Source: Parus major (lineage: Eukaryota; Chordata; Aves; Passeriformes; Paridae). Taken from it: 64,000 nucleotides of DNA. Position 1 is the stretch's first letter. Each line of letters starts with the position of its first letter. A program made the translations under genes and the position numbers. The notes beneath the pieces were generated by a model. The model had not been told where the DNA came from, searched no databases, and worked only from the letters and a program-made list of their open reading frames with translations. Location: contig NC_031769.1 of assembly GCF_001522545.3 (NCBI RefSeq), positions 129,603,613 through 129,667,612 on the forward strand. Reading direction: 5' to 3'. This document shows, in pieces, positions 1-13,400 of the stretch.

Positions 1-94
1 TGGATGTTGGTTGCAGAAGTAATAGACCCAATCTTCCTCCCTGACATAAAACATAAACAAGCAAAGTTTTTGATGAAATACAGAATTTTTTCTC

Positions 95-640
95 TAGGCA
101 AGTAGCAGCTCATCGGCCGGAGCTTATCTGGCTCTACCACTTCGGTCCGCGCCAGGAGTGGGTCACACCCCAGAGCAGGATGACCCGAGGTGCGACTAGA
201 GCACTTGCACTGTGGCTTTTTGGCTGTTGGTCTGCTCTCTGAGGAGACAAGGATGAGAGGGGGGTCTTTTGCATGGGATAATAGAGGATTTATTGCTCTG
301 GGGAGTCTTGCAAGTAAAAGACAGAAAATGCGAGCGTGCAACAGCTGAAATAGGGAGGTGGTTCAAAGGGAGGGTAGAAAGCATCAGCAGTCAGAGATAT
401 TGTGGGGAAGATGTAAAAGGAGGGGTTCACAAAATCCTCATCCAGGGAGAGAGGTAGTGGGGGAAACAGGGTCACATGGACTAATCAAACATCAAAATTT
501 AGGGGATTTCCAGAGTGGAATTCCAAACATGTGGTGAGCATAAGATTGGGTTGACAGGAGACTCAGGGTAGATTGACAGTGTAGGGTTGTGAGAGTCTCA
601 TTTGGACCAAACCATCAACTTGGGCAATAACAGAACATAC
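95..640 (-). mobile_element. Probable solo LTR of an avian endogenous retrovirus
   Basis: Read on the minus strand, the block has a promoter-like half, an AATAAA polyadenylation signal (plus-strand TTTATT at 289-294) and a G+C-rich U5-like tail of about 190 nt ending near 95. It retains several CpGs (100-200), unlike the surrounding A+T-rich intron. No primer-binding site, coding region or clear target duplication is seen, so it would be a solo LTR. Edges are approximate and the family is not identified. Confidence 0.4.
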
Positions 641-3600
641 CATTAACAAGAAACACACTGCAACAAAGTAGAACACTGTGAACGCCATGGACAAATACCA
701 CTTATTTAATACTTCTCACCAAAAACATCCATACAGTATTTTGCAAAGTCGATTATGGGAACACAGATGACTTGTGAAAAATGTGCTGTATTTGGGATCT
801 CTGTCTTTCTTCTCTTAAATCTATTTTGCATACTAGATCTAGGGGAAAAATTGTATGTATGAATTTTGTCCATGGAAATAGTTCTGGCATATTTTGTTCA
901 TGGAAGATGTTGTAAAACAATGTCTTAATAGAATGATATTAGATATCTGATACTTTAAGCAAAAGTTTATAAAGATGTAAGTATATATGTAGAAACTCAT
1001 ATGAGTTATATGTATACATGTATGTTAGTTTAGCTGTAAGCATATCTACATGTACTGTGTATAATAATCATATAATTATCAGTGTAGTATAATTTATATA
1101 CTGCACTGATAAGCATTGCAAAAATACCTTAATGAAATAATCTTTTTTTTAAAGTAATTAAGGACTTTAATATAGAACATTGGCAAATAGGAGCAGAGGG
1201 TTTATGATAGGTAAGTGTGCACATAATGTGGTTATAATTCAGCCACAGAAGAAAAGTAGAAGTGGAAGTATCCTTGGGTTTTATGTGGCATATTAAATTT
1301 TAATTAGAAAAGACGCTTTGGTAAGCCTGCATCTGGGTAACTAGATGAAGTACTCATAACTTGAGTTATGCAGGTTTGCAGGTAAGTTTGGCTTTATGGC
1401 ATAAAGGTTTATAAGGAGTTAAACTGATAGTACTGTGGCTAGGATTTTTTTGTCATCTAACTTTTTTATGAAAATTATAGAATTATATATACAACTGATA
1501 ACTTTAAAATATCCTGTATCATGATTTGCCATGAACCTTGGGCTTCATAATATAATTACTCTTTTTTTTCTTAATCTACATTGTTAGTAATTTATTTTTC
1601 AAAGAGCTACTGGACTGCACAGGTTGTCTATCTCCAGTATTGAGTCTCTGATTTTTTAAGCCATCATATTAAAATTGCAACTCTTTAATTATATTTTAAA
1701 TTAATTTTTATATATTTTTTCTACTTAAATGATATTTTATCATTCTAATGCTTGTTGGAGTGTGGGATAGCTCAAAAAAAGAATACCTGTGGACAAAAAA
1801 CTGCTTTTCATCATTTGGTACAAGTATTTACCCACATGTAAGTGTGCCTATGTGCTTCCACAGAGGAAACAGGATTAGGATGACAGTCAAAGTGCCACAT
1901 GATGTTTCCAGAAACACAGAAAGTCACAATGCAGGCAGCACAGTCAGTATATTTAAAAACATGGGTATTTAAAAATCCTTGTGTGACTATGTTAAGACTC
2001 ATATCAGTTTGATGCACTGCCACAATCATGTCCTGTGGTGACTTCCTTTATATGCAGTATATTATTTCTTTCATCTTTTTATTGCTACTTACACCCTGAT
2101 TTTGAGACTCACACACACAAAAAGGACTATTTAGGCACTCAATGCTTCAATATTTGTTCAGCGTGAAGTGGAGGTGTGTGGTTCTTTGCATCCTGCCTTC
2201 TTTGCCAGGAAATTTGGAAATAAAAATGTGTAGGCCTGTCAACTATGTGAAATCTAGATGCATTTTTTTTCTTATAAAACAAATACTTTGTTCAACGAAT
2301 CATGAGCTTGTGTTCCTCTCACAACAGTAAGTCTTGAGAACTGACTGTGCTTATATAGCAAGATTTCAGAATAAAGCATGACTTAAAGTGATGCATTTTA
2401 CAGCCTTACATTTCCAGAGCACTTTAGGAATCTGTATGTGTCAACACTTCTTGTTGAACAAACATAGTTTTTAAAGTGCTATTTGGATATTTATTTTAAT
2501 GGTATGTAAGACACAGAAGGGATAGTTGCAGTTTCCAACTTTGTTCAGTTTGCTCTGTGAGATACAGGGTAAACATCTGGTGCAAAAGCTGTTTGAGGGA
2601 GAAGGAGAAAGAAGAGAGTAGTGAGAAGACCTGCTAGGATAGGATGAATGGAGGGTGTTTGTCTGTGTATGGTGGATTCAGGAGTGAAAGAACCATGGTC
2701 TGTGCCACAGGAGGGTGCTAAAGCATGAACATGGTCCCTGGGTGGTTGCCATGGGTGGACCATCCTTGATTGTCCTAGTCCTTACATTATTGGTATTATC
2801 TAAAGTTTACAGAAAGACTTATAAAGCAAGGGATTTGCCTTCTGACTAATGAAATCAGGACTGCAGATAAAAAGCATCAGTCAAGAAAAGCTCTCTTGTA
2901 GTTTGACATGAATGCAATTGCACTTACATGAATTTATAATATTTTGAATAGTACACCTAAGGTTAGTTTTAGAAGGTGCTACAACTATCCACCTTCAAGT
3001 ATATCCTGCAATCAGTATATACCATGTAAAATAAGTGTTAGTGAAACTTGAATGAGTGGATTACTTAATGGCATGTTACTTTTGATTACTTTTGTCAAAC
3101 TTAAATTTATAAAACATCTCACAATGTAAACTAATAGATAAAAATCATGAATAATTAATGATCTAAGAGAACATTTTTGTGAATTTAATTTATTTTTTAA
3201 CTTTTTATTTCTTGGCTGAAGTTATGCAGTAGTTTTGTTACAGAACTTGTTCCATGTTTTGATTTGAAACAAGATACACTATTTTCTTCTTCTTCACTAA
3301 ATGCTCCCTGAGCTTATTTTCTTGGCATTATATGAGATTAGAGGATATTTCCAAGCTTTTTTTACTTTCCCACATACATATTTTTTTCCCCAAGTTCTGT
3401 TCAATCTTTTTTCTCCATCCTGTTGTCCAGTTTTTAATTTTTTCCTGTTGCACGTGGCTGGAGTCACGGTTGAGCACAAACAGTAACAGTCCTGTCTCCC
3501 TAGCTCCTTTCAGAATATTTGTTTTGTTCCATTGGGCACTCAGTTTCATTTCTTCTGACACTCACTTTCCTACCTTGTTTAAAACCTGTCCTTACTCTTT

Positions 3601-3657
3601 CATTGCAACTTTGACCAAGGATAAAAAAATATTTTCCATCCAAATGATTTGAAAGAT

Positions 3658-3702
3658 GTTTTTTGGTTTGGTTTTTTTTTGTTGTTTTTTTTTTTTTTTT
3701 AA
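3658..3702. repeat. T-rich simple repeat
   Basis: Impure poly-T tract of about 45 nt with scattered G (GGTTTGG and TTGTTG interruptions), ending in a pure run of T. It could be the complement of a degraded poly-A tail, but no retroposed sequence is recognised beside it. Confidence 0.8.
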
Positions 3703-5908
3703 ATTTGATGTTAAAAGCTATCCCTTTAGTTAGTACCAAGAAAGGTGTATTTGAATTCTGAACATTCAGATTTGTGTAAGAAAGTGACATGAGTGTGGTG
3801 TTCACTGGAAAAAATAGCAAATGTTGAATCCTGGTATAGAGTCCATGCTGCCCGAGAGGAGGTACACTGTATTTTAAATTAACCACTGTGATAAAAAATT
3901 ACATGTTATGTTATAATACAGACATCTTTTGTAAAACTTTGCAACATGTACAGTGTAGTGCTGACAGCTGCACTTGACTTAATATATAGCATTCTGGTGG
4001 TTTGGTGTGATAGACTGCTGGCTGTTTTAGAAGATAAATTACTGTTTATTTAGGTTGAAGTTAATGTTTCAAAAGCATTCTTACTTAAAAAGCAGAGCAT
4101 TATAAATATCAATAACTTCTCTGAAATGGTCTACACATTACAAACTGACAATAGCAAAAGAAAAGACTGATTATCAGTAGAAAACCTGTAATTACGTGTC
4201 TTGAGTAAGTTTCTCTTATGTGTGTTTTTTAACATTGATTAACTAGGAAGATCTTGCAACCATTCAGCCAGCTTTGTCATTTAGTCAAATAGTTTTAAAA
4301 AATGTTATTTAAATAAAATGTAATTGATAAATTACATTTGGTGCAAATCTGTTCTTCTCCATCATGGTGTCTGAAGTTTAGCTTAAACAGAAAGAATCAA
4401 AATAAAGTATAAATTTGCAAAGTGATTTGTTAGAAATACAGGAGAGCTGTTAATGTGCACTTGAAAGTATAAAGATAAGCATTTTGGGAAATTATATGGA
4501 AGATTTGCTTGAGACAGCTAAATAATGGTGCTCTCAACTAGGCTTCTGTGTTTAGAATTTGATCAGCTGGAAAGTAAGAAAACTATGTAAGTTAAGAGAA
4601 ATTGTGTTTCAGACAGATGTATGGAAGTATCTAACATTTGATGTACAGTTATACTCAGTAGATTTTAATTTCTTAAAGCTGTTTGAATATTCATACATAG
4701 CTTTAGCACAATTACGTAGTGTTACATGTGGGTTCATAGAACGCATGAAAAGCATACGTGAGAAGAACTACTGGAAATGTTAGAAAATGAAGTTTTGTCT
4801 TAACAAAGCACTAAAAAAGCCATTACTATTATTTTTGTAAAGGCTGTGCTTAGCTTTGGGAAAGAAGAATTTTTTATTACTGTTATGTTGGTGTTCCAGT
4901 TTCCTTCTGTAGATTGTGTTGCATGCTGAGATGTCACTACTTTTTCAGTGAAATGCCCTGACTTCTGAATTTGCAGAATGCAAGCTGCAGTGTTTCAGTC
5001 TTTCTGTGCCTGAGAAATCTTTCTACTTGAACCTTCCTGTAATGGCAAAAATGTCCTGAAGAGTACTACCTTGGGAAAAGGTCCCCATTGTGGGTTCTGT
5101 GAAAAATGGCCACAAGCACAAATTTGGCTTTGACCTATCTTGGACTGTAAAAGAGGAAGAAAGGACTTCTAGGCTAAAATCTCTGATCCAAGTGCTTTTC
5201 AATTGCATTGGGTTTTAATATTGAAATCTTAAGGAAAGCAGATGTGCATGGCTTTGTCATTCAGTCTTCTCTGCTTCTTCTTTTGCACTTCCCCAAGAAA
5301 TTTTGAACCTACTGACTAGTTTCATACAATTTTAATGGAGAATTAGTCACTGTAAGCATAACCTAAACACTTGTGAAAATCGATAGCAGCTGGAGGGACC
5401 CTAGTGGGTACACTCTTCCATCTGACATTGGCATGTATAATTCATTGCCATTTCATTACATCTTTGCTCTCTTTCCATCCCCAGCACCCCCCAAAAGCCA
5501 AGCACTGTCCAAACGCTGCTCAGTACTGCAAGGAGCTTGCTTGGGTAGCAAGTTCTCCAGGCAAGGCTTTGTGCCTCAGGCCTTTCACTGTTATATGTCA
5601 GAGGTTTATTGTGATGATGGAAATTTGAGAGCTGAGGATTACTCAATTTGCTGGGACCCTGCTGTAGGTCTGCTACTCAGTAGTGTTTGGGATTAGGAGA
5701 AAATTTGGTCTGGACAGTATTCTACCTTTCTCTGGAGGAAGTGGGCGGCAAGGTTATGTTGTAATAAAAAGTATTGCTACATCCTTGGCAGGTGCTTGGT
5801 GGACAGAATTCTTGCACATGGGGTCTGGCTTTCTAATGAAATCCAGTAGGAAGTGTGTTAGGGGAAAGTGCCCTCTAAAGAAAGTGTGAAAATGGAGCTT
5901 AACTACAA

Positions 5909-5949
5909 ATTTGTTTCCCTGCCCACCAGAGCTGTGCAGGGAAACAAAT
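5909..5949. repeat. Perfect inverted repeat, 14-bp stem
   Basis: The arm ATTTGTTTCCCTGC (5909-5922) is exactly complementary to GCAGGGAAACAAAT (5936-5949), with a 13-nt loop. It is not linked to any recognised transposon. It could be a small foldback remnant or chance. Confidence 0.85.
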
Positions 5950-8882
5950 GCCATCAATCATCTACCACCACAAAGGAAAGTAATGTCTTGGTGAAGTGTG
6001 GGGCCAGTTGAAATAATGCTGGAGACCAGTGCTAACTCTGTGGCAGGTGGAAGAGAGTATGAGAGAGTGACTTGAATGGATCAAACTTTTGCTAATGGTT
6101 CCCAGGTGTTGTTTAATGAATCAGTGATGTGAGTGAGCCATGCTTACTATGGTATTTTGATGTTGTGGTGTACACTGCAGGAACAGACTCGATAAATGCT
6201 GGAAAAATACTTCTCAACCATTCCAAATATTTCAAGGTACCTGCTACAAGGATGAGATTATGTCCAGCCTTTGGTACAGTGTCTTCCAAAAAACACACAC
6301 AAAAACGTAAGCAGGTGGTGTAAGAAAAGTCTGTGTTTGTTGTAGTGCTGACTAATTCAGTAGCTGGACCTGGAAGGAGGAGGGTGAGATGCTCCTCTAA
6401 CAGGCCCCAAATTGTGTGTTAGGCTGGATGACAGTGGAACAGTCAGACTGGTCTGGAGTTTTCATGGAGATAAATTGTTTAAACTTGAAATACATGTCCT
6501 ATTTTGTACAGACTTAATTTTCAAGAGATTTTTGAAATAGGTATCCATAGTTTTATCACTGCTAATTTTATTATGTTTGCTTGTTTCTGAACACAAGTTG
6601 GAAAAGAGAACAGAAATGTGGGCCACTTCAGTTTCTGTCTGTTCTCCATAGTGTATTTTCTGTCACTCTTTTCTCCCAGTCCTTCAGGGTTAAACTGTTT
6701 CAGTCACTTTTCTTTCTCATTTTCAGTCACAGAGAACATGCTGGCCAGAATGACCCATGTCAGCCCACTTTTCCTGTTTTGTTGAAGGAGCTCACCTTTC
6801 TACTGTCTTTCCTCTTGACTTTCAGTCAACCTGGTGTAAGATTACTGAGTTAGAGTTGTATGCACTGTGACTTTTGTGGAACAAACATTTCAGAATTGAC
6901 TTTTTTTATTCCTTCCATCTTTGTTTCTACACTGATGCCAAATCTAGAGTATAACTGCCAGTTGCTACTGTAATATTTCTTATTTTGGGTTGGTTTTGGG
7001 TTTGTTTTTTTTTTTAGCTTTTAGAGCTCTAGTCATGGGTCAGACTTCACTTTGATATTAAACACAGAATAATGTTGCAGAATTAACACCACCCCACCCA
7101 TATTCCCCCAAGCAAAGCACTGCACAAGCTTCCTGTAACACGAGAGAATGAAATCTTGAAAAAAAACTTATCCTAGGAGAAATTGCAGAAAAGTAATTTT
7201 GAAATGTTTATTTCCATTAAAAAGCACTTACATCATGGTAGGTGGCCTCATAATTTTTTAAAACTACAGTAAATATATCAGAAACTTTACTAGATGATCA
7301 GTTAACAGTTTATAATATAACTTTCTTTACACACACAAAAAAAAAGATATTTGTACAACTCCCCTCAAAAAGAGCTTGCAAAGTCATTTTATTTTGTACT
7401 CTGTCTTGAGTGCTGAGAAATTGGGGTATATTTCTGAGAACCACTTAGTGAGAACAGCCTGCTCTATTTATCTTTGGCTGTGTGACTGTATCACCATAGG
7501 CTTTCAGACACTTGACAGCTCCTTTTCTTGTAAGCAAAGGAATGTTCCTTTCAAATACCCTGCTGCAGCTAATAAGCAGCTAATCAAAACAGTAGCAACA
7601 TCACAGGGGAGATATCGTTACCCAGAAATGGCGCACGTTTTGTGGTATCAGTGCAACAGATTTTTACAAAGCTTCGTGGCTTACCCTTGAGGCTGCTGTG
7701 GCAGCTTTTTAGCCTGTCCAGAGCATTTGTATGGATTTTTAACTTGTACCTCTGTTTTGGAGCACACTGTACTGTGCTAACATAGAATTAACACAGCAAG
7801 GCTTATGCTGACATTGGGAGGCAGACGTAACACCCTCACCTCATCTAATGCAGATATCTTAAATGTACCTTGTTGATCATTGCTGCTGGTTGTTTCTGTT
7901 AATTTAACACCAGCCAAGATCATCTGCAACAAGAGGCAAATAGAGGCTGACAACTTGTTTAAATTGTTTCTTGATTGCTCCAGTTTGTCTGCTCTGCTTA
8001 ACCAGATTTAAACCTTGTTTATTTGCCCTACTCTCTGCATCTCTGCCTCAAATTCCTTGGTATTTCTCCGTTGTGGTCTGGGACATAATATTAAGAGTTT
8101 ATTTTTGACATATTTCTACATTAAATAATACTGAAAAAAGCTGTGGTAGAAAAAAAAAGACTTTCCAACCTGTTCTTGTCTGCCATAGAGAAAGACAGAG
8201 CTCTGTCTCTGAGTGCTCACTCTGAGGTATGTGTTTTGAAAAGAGTTAAAAGTGAGTTTTGTTGCTGTGAAAAAAAAACAGGCAGTATCAAATGGTCTTT
8301 TGAAAGTGCTAGAAGTATATACATAGAACACATAATTTCTATGTGTAATACAGAATTCTTTAATTATTCTGCAATATTGGAACGCAGCCTGATTTGGCTA
8401 AATTGTCTTCAATATTTTGCACTGTCATGGTTTTGAAATATACCTATATTTACATAATTTTAAAGTAAATATGTGTTAGATTATTAGATCACACCTTGCA
8501 AAAGATGTACAGATGTTACATGTGAGTCACTGGATTTTCTCTGTTTCAGTGTTATGCTTCTAGTTTGTTTATTAAACACCAATAGAATATATTAAACAAA
8601 TAATAAAATTATTTTCCTGTACTAATTTCTAACCTGTGTTAGCTAGTGGAAGTATTGTTGTGGGGTTGGAAGTGTAATATGAATCTGTTTATGTGTAGTG
8701 CATGTTAGCAGTTGTATAGCAGTGGAAAAGAACCAGATACCCTTTTGAAAACAAGATCTTCATGATGCTTACCATTTTAGTGAAACTTGTGTATTTTAAA
8801 GGTAATAATTAAAAAAAAAATTGTATTACTTTTTCTTTCATTTTTGCATGTAGAGTAATCTTTGTGCAATTTGGAATGGTTT

Positions 8883-9593
8883 CTGGTGATGATCTAGTCC
8901 AGCTTCATGCCCAAAGCAGGTCCAATTAGAATTGGTTGCTGGCAGGGCGTGGCCAGCAAAGTGCTGAGTAACTCCAAGGACTGAGACTCTACCACCTCTC
9001 TGGGCAGCCAGTTTGATACTTGATCTCCCTCCAAATGATGAAAAAGAGCTTGCCCTTGCTTGGAATTGCACATTTCAGATTTGTACCATGAAAAGATGAG
9101 TGGCAACAGACACAGTCTGGATCCCACTTCTCTGTAGTGGGGTGTTTGTGGCAGTAGGATTATCCTTCTCCAGGCTGGACAGCCCTAATTTATCTCAATC
9201 TCTTGTGAGAGCACAGGAGGTTCTCCTGAGATCACAGGGCTCCTGTGCCCTATGCACCATGGTGGTCCTCTATAGGTTTGCTTCTGGAGTGTCTTGGAGA
9301 GCCCTCGACTGGGTGCAGTATTCCATACAGTGCCTCACAGGGAGCTCAAGGAGGAGAATCATTGTGCCCCTGATTCCACCCTTGCTAATACAGCCCAGCA
9401 CATAGTTGGCCTTTGCAGAAAAGACATGCTACTGACTCATGGGCAGCTTGCTGCCCCCTGGGACCCTTGGATTGGTTTCTGAAAAGCTGCTCTCGAGCAC
9501 TTTGGTTTTCAGTCTGCAGTTCCAGAGTATTTTTATCCTGGGTACTCCAGCACTCAGCGTTTACGTCTGAATTTCACTAAGTTCCTGACAGCC
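8883..9593 (-). mobile_element. CR1 LINE fragment, 3' portion (part 1 of split copy)
   Basis: The plus strand matches the complement of the CR1 3' coding region as I recall it: GATGATCTAGTCCAGC, then CTACCACCTCTCTGGGCAGCC, CTTCTCCAGGCTGGACAGCC, and a stretch ending AAGTTCCTGACAGCC. It is strongly diverged, so an old copy. The element is interrupted at 9594 by an LTR and resumes at 9936. Confidence 0.85.
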
Positions 9594-9935
9594 TGTTGTT
9601 GCTCTATTGGGAACAGCAAGAAGAATGACACAGACTCTCTTGGAGGTCGAACAGGAGAATTTCTCTTGGTTTATTACCTCAGACCTTTTTTATAGACTGA
9701 TACGTGAAAGTACAGAAAAGTAAAACTCTTATAGGTTAGTACACTAACACATCACCATCACTGGTCAGTGGTGTACACCACCCCTCGACCTTCTCTTGCA
9801 AGAAAACAAGGAACTGACAAACAGCACCTGCAAGGCTGTTTTCTATCTCTGAGGATTGTTTTAATTCCTCCTTATGATTTCCCAGGCCACTTTCTCAGGT
9901 AAGACTGAGAAAGTTATGTGGCCTGCTATTTCACA
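9594..9935 (-). mobile_element. Solo LTR nested in CR1
   Basis: A 342-bp block with TG and CA ends. On the minus strand it shows a TATAAA box (plus-strand 9689-9694) shortly followed by an AATAAA signal (9670-9675), then a U5-like stretch ending in AGCAACAACA. CR1 sequence flanks it on both sides, so it inserted into the CR1. I see no clean target-site duplication, and the family is unidentified. Confidence 0.7.
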
Positions 9936-10430
9936 GGCGCTGTGCTCCCTGCTTCAGAGTTAGCATCTATAGCCCATTTCTTCATCCCCTCAAGGACCCT
10001 ATCAATAGCAGTCCTGCCCACCAGTGCATCGGTTCCTCTCCCTAGGTTGGTACGATCCACAGTTTTGATGAGAGTGCACTCTATCCCATCTCCAGGTCTT
10101 TAGTATGCGTGTTTAAACACTACAGGCTTGGTACTGATCCCTGAGGGATCCCACAAGTAACCAGTCATCAGCTGGACTTGGTACCCTGGTCACAACCTTT
10201 TGAGCTCAGTTGTCCAGCCACTTTTTCACTGAACTCCCACTATGCAGCTGATGTCTCACCAGTCTGAATGAGGAGACCGCCCATGTGAGGAGATTGAGTC
10301 AAAGGCCTTGCTAAAATGAGCACATCCTGAATGTTGCTTCTAGTCTTGCCACAGGCAGCCAATTATTTGGCCATATGAGCACTGTCTGCTGGTGGGAAAT
10401 AAGTCCCATTCTCCCAGGTCTTGCATCTTG
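9936..10430 (-). mobile_element. CR1 LINE fragment (part 2 of split copy)
   Basis: This continues the CR1 coding region after the nested LTR. Recognisable blocks include GTGCACTCTATCCCATC, CCCTGAGGGATCCCACAAG, TTGTCCAGCCACTTTTTCAC and CAAAGGCCTTGCTAAAATGA, matching the order of the complement of the CR1 reverse transcriptase region. All frames are broken. Confidence 0.85.
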
Positions 10431-13400
10431 CCATTTAAATAGATTTTACAGAAATATGAATAGATATATTTTAATGATTTGTAATGGACATTAAGCTTAT
10501 TGTTTTAGAAATGATAAAGGATGAGAAAAAGCAAATTTTATAGATGAAAAGGAAAAAATGGGGATGGAGAACTATCTTTTGTGTAGTAGGTAATTTGAAT
10601 CAGATTGGGTTTTAAAATTTTAATTAATAATATTCATTGGTTTTAAACAGTTTCTTAGTTTTGTTTTTTCCTATGGAACCAAATTTTCTTTGTCTAACTT
10701 GGTTTTAGGAAAGCAGAGGGACAGTATTTGCATAAATAGCCAAGTGATCTCCAAGGGACATGCTTTTCTCGTAAGGTGTGCTTTATGCAAGTTTTTGGAG
10801 ATCTTGCATGTTGAATATGATTTGTGTGTTTTAAAAAGAGAGAGTTTGTCTTTTTTAAGGAGAAAATTATTTTGAATTTGGAAAGCATAATGAACAAAGG
10901 AAAGAATAATGAACAAAGATTATAAACTCCACTTATTAGGAAAGATCAAAATAAACCTATTATGTGTTCAGGTATTGTCAATTGTAATTTGCTTTAAACC
11001 TTGCAATAATGGTTTTAAATTGCAGTAGAAAATTGACTGAAGAACTTGAATATAACTTTATTAGCCTAGGTGCCTTTACCATGTTACTTACGACTTGCAT
11101 AGTTATAGAACTAGCCATAGTGCTTCATAAAAACATTTCAGCCGACTACTGGACCTGACACCTCTGCAAAATGTGAAAAAGGAGCCTGGTTGTGCAAAAT
11201 TGTATTTGTCATTTTTGCAGAACAACACTCCAAAACAGTACCTCTTGTTCAAATTTAAGTTTTCTAGACTTTGCTTACGATACAAGCTAGTGGGAAAAGA
11301 TACTTTTGTAAGTGAGTTATCTTATTTCAAAATCATTTCTCTAGATATATCGTGAGTATTTTTAGTTTTCCACTGCTGTGGCTATTGTTTGGAATCACTG
11401 TCATTAATGATAAAATGAATGGAGGTTTATCAAATTTCATACCACAACTATGGTTATTAGCACTTTTAGAATGTAACTCCCTTCCCACCACCATTACAAT
11501 TTTGAGTTCAACTTTTAAATGTTTTTCATCTGGTGTGAGGTGGATTTATGGGATTGCAGTAATTTTAGTGCTTTTTGGCTGGGTGTTTCTGATGACATCA
11601 CTGTGATCTAGACACAGCGTGTGACTCTACTTGGTTCCAGTTTTAAATAGTTTCATAATTATGCTAGTTTTGGCAGTTTCCTTGGAACTTTCCCCATCCC
11701 TTTAATGAACATGTTTTACTTCTGGGCTTATGAGACAACCACATGTTTGAGAAATTAATAGTGTGCTCTTAAAGTTAACATTGAGCAGAAATGTGCAGAT
11801 ACAGAAACCTTCTGGATATATGTGTACTTAGGATTGTAACTTTTTTTAAGTTCATGGCCACTCTTATCATCAGTAATCAAAGAATATATTTGGCTTACAA
11901 AATATCAGTAACTGTTGTGAAAAAATGCTGTGTATTTTCATACTCAAAAAACCCAAAACCAACCCCTGAAGCCCCCAAAAGTATTTTTGATAATTGTGTG
12001 TTATAAGGAAATTAATAGATATTAACCCAGATTAAAAAAAAAAAAAACAACAAAACACCCTTTCTTCAAATGCTAGTCAGGTTGAATTCTTCTTGTACTC
12101 TGTTTCTTCATATGCATTAAGTCACACAGGTATATTTCTGAGATAAATTTGTTTTGTGTTTTGGCACTATTTTGGAACACGTACATTTTTTGCTTGTGTT
12201 TAGGTCCAGCTTGCTGTAAATGATTTACAGCCATTTTCCATTGAAACAGACTTGTAGCTCAGGGAAATATAAAAAGCTTATTTGTATATAATGTGTTTAT
12301 AGGTTGAGATTTGAGACTTTGTTTCAAAATTAAGGATTCTCATCTCCTTTCCTTTAAAAAACCAAACCCCCGTCAAAAGCCAGTGCTGGTGTTTATTCCT
12401 AGATCTCTGAAAGTGGTAAAAGCTTAAACGACTCTTAATCTTTGCTCATAATACTCAAAAATATTGCATACATTTTGTGAAGTTTTGAGAACATGTATTT
12501 AACATAATTGTAGCATTATGTAGATAGAAAAGTTAGACTTTAATGTAATCAGGCTTGACAGAGTTAACACTTCAGAAAAAGAACTTCCCCATTCCCTTCT
12601 CCCCCTTCTCTTTATTTTGTAGCTGACATAAATATTATAAGTCAAGTGTAATGTGATCCTATTAGATCAAGTCATTAAATAGTTGCAGCACAGCATTCTA
12701 TGCAATCCTTGAGTGAGCTTGGGGAAGAAGGAAATGTGGTAATTGAGCTTGGGTTTTTCTGCAAGTTCAAAACATAAATAGTTGTGTAGTGACTTACCTG
12801 AAAAAATATTTCTATGCTACATGTGATCTAGTTTCCAAGAAAGAGTATAGCTCAAAGTTATTTCAGAAATTTTAGATTAAGAGTGTGTGAACTAGGTTTT
12901 CTCAGTAAACAGGAGAGGTAGGAAAATACATCTTGATGAGGAGGCTTCCATCACGCTGGGCTCAGTGAAAGCTTGAAGCCCTTGTTTTATCTCTGTCAAG
13001 TATGCCATAAAGAGAGAGGTGGTTTTCTAATGAAATTGCTCCATAGTTTGAAGTTCAGAGAGAGTCTTGCAGGAAACATGCATTCCTTGATGGAAAGTAT
13101 GAGAAGCTTGTCAGAGATAAGAAACAAATACCTTCTAAACAGAGCTGATTCTCAACACCCATTATGGGGGTTTTATGAATTTGAATGAGACTTTCCTGTA
13201 TGACTAAAATGGCCAGATATCCATAAATTAAAAAACATCCAACAGCTTGCTTTCTAATGCTATATTAATAAATGGAAAATCTCAAATCCTTTATGATAAC
13301 TCATCCTTCTTTTAAAAGCTATCATCTAGTCTTCTAATATATCAATATGGCTGTCTTATGCAATTGCTCTAAATGACTTAAAGCTTCTATCTTAATCTTA

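Noticed and set aside
5373..5696. 107-codon open frame on the plus strand upstream of exon 4
   Set aside because: No resemblance to VPS13B N-terminal exons or another protein; overlapping open frames on both strands indicate a chance stop-poor stretch.
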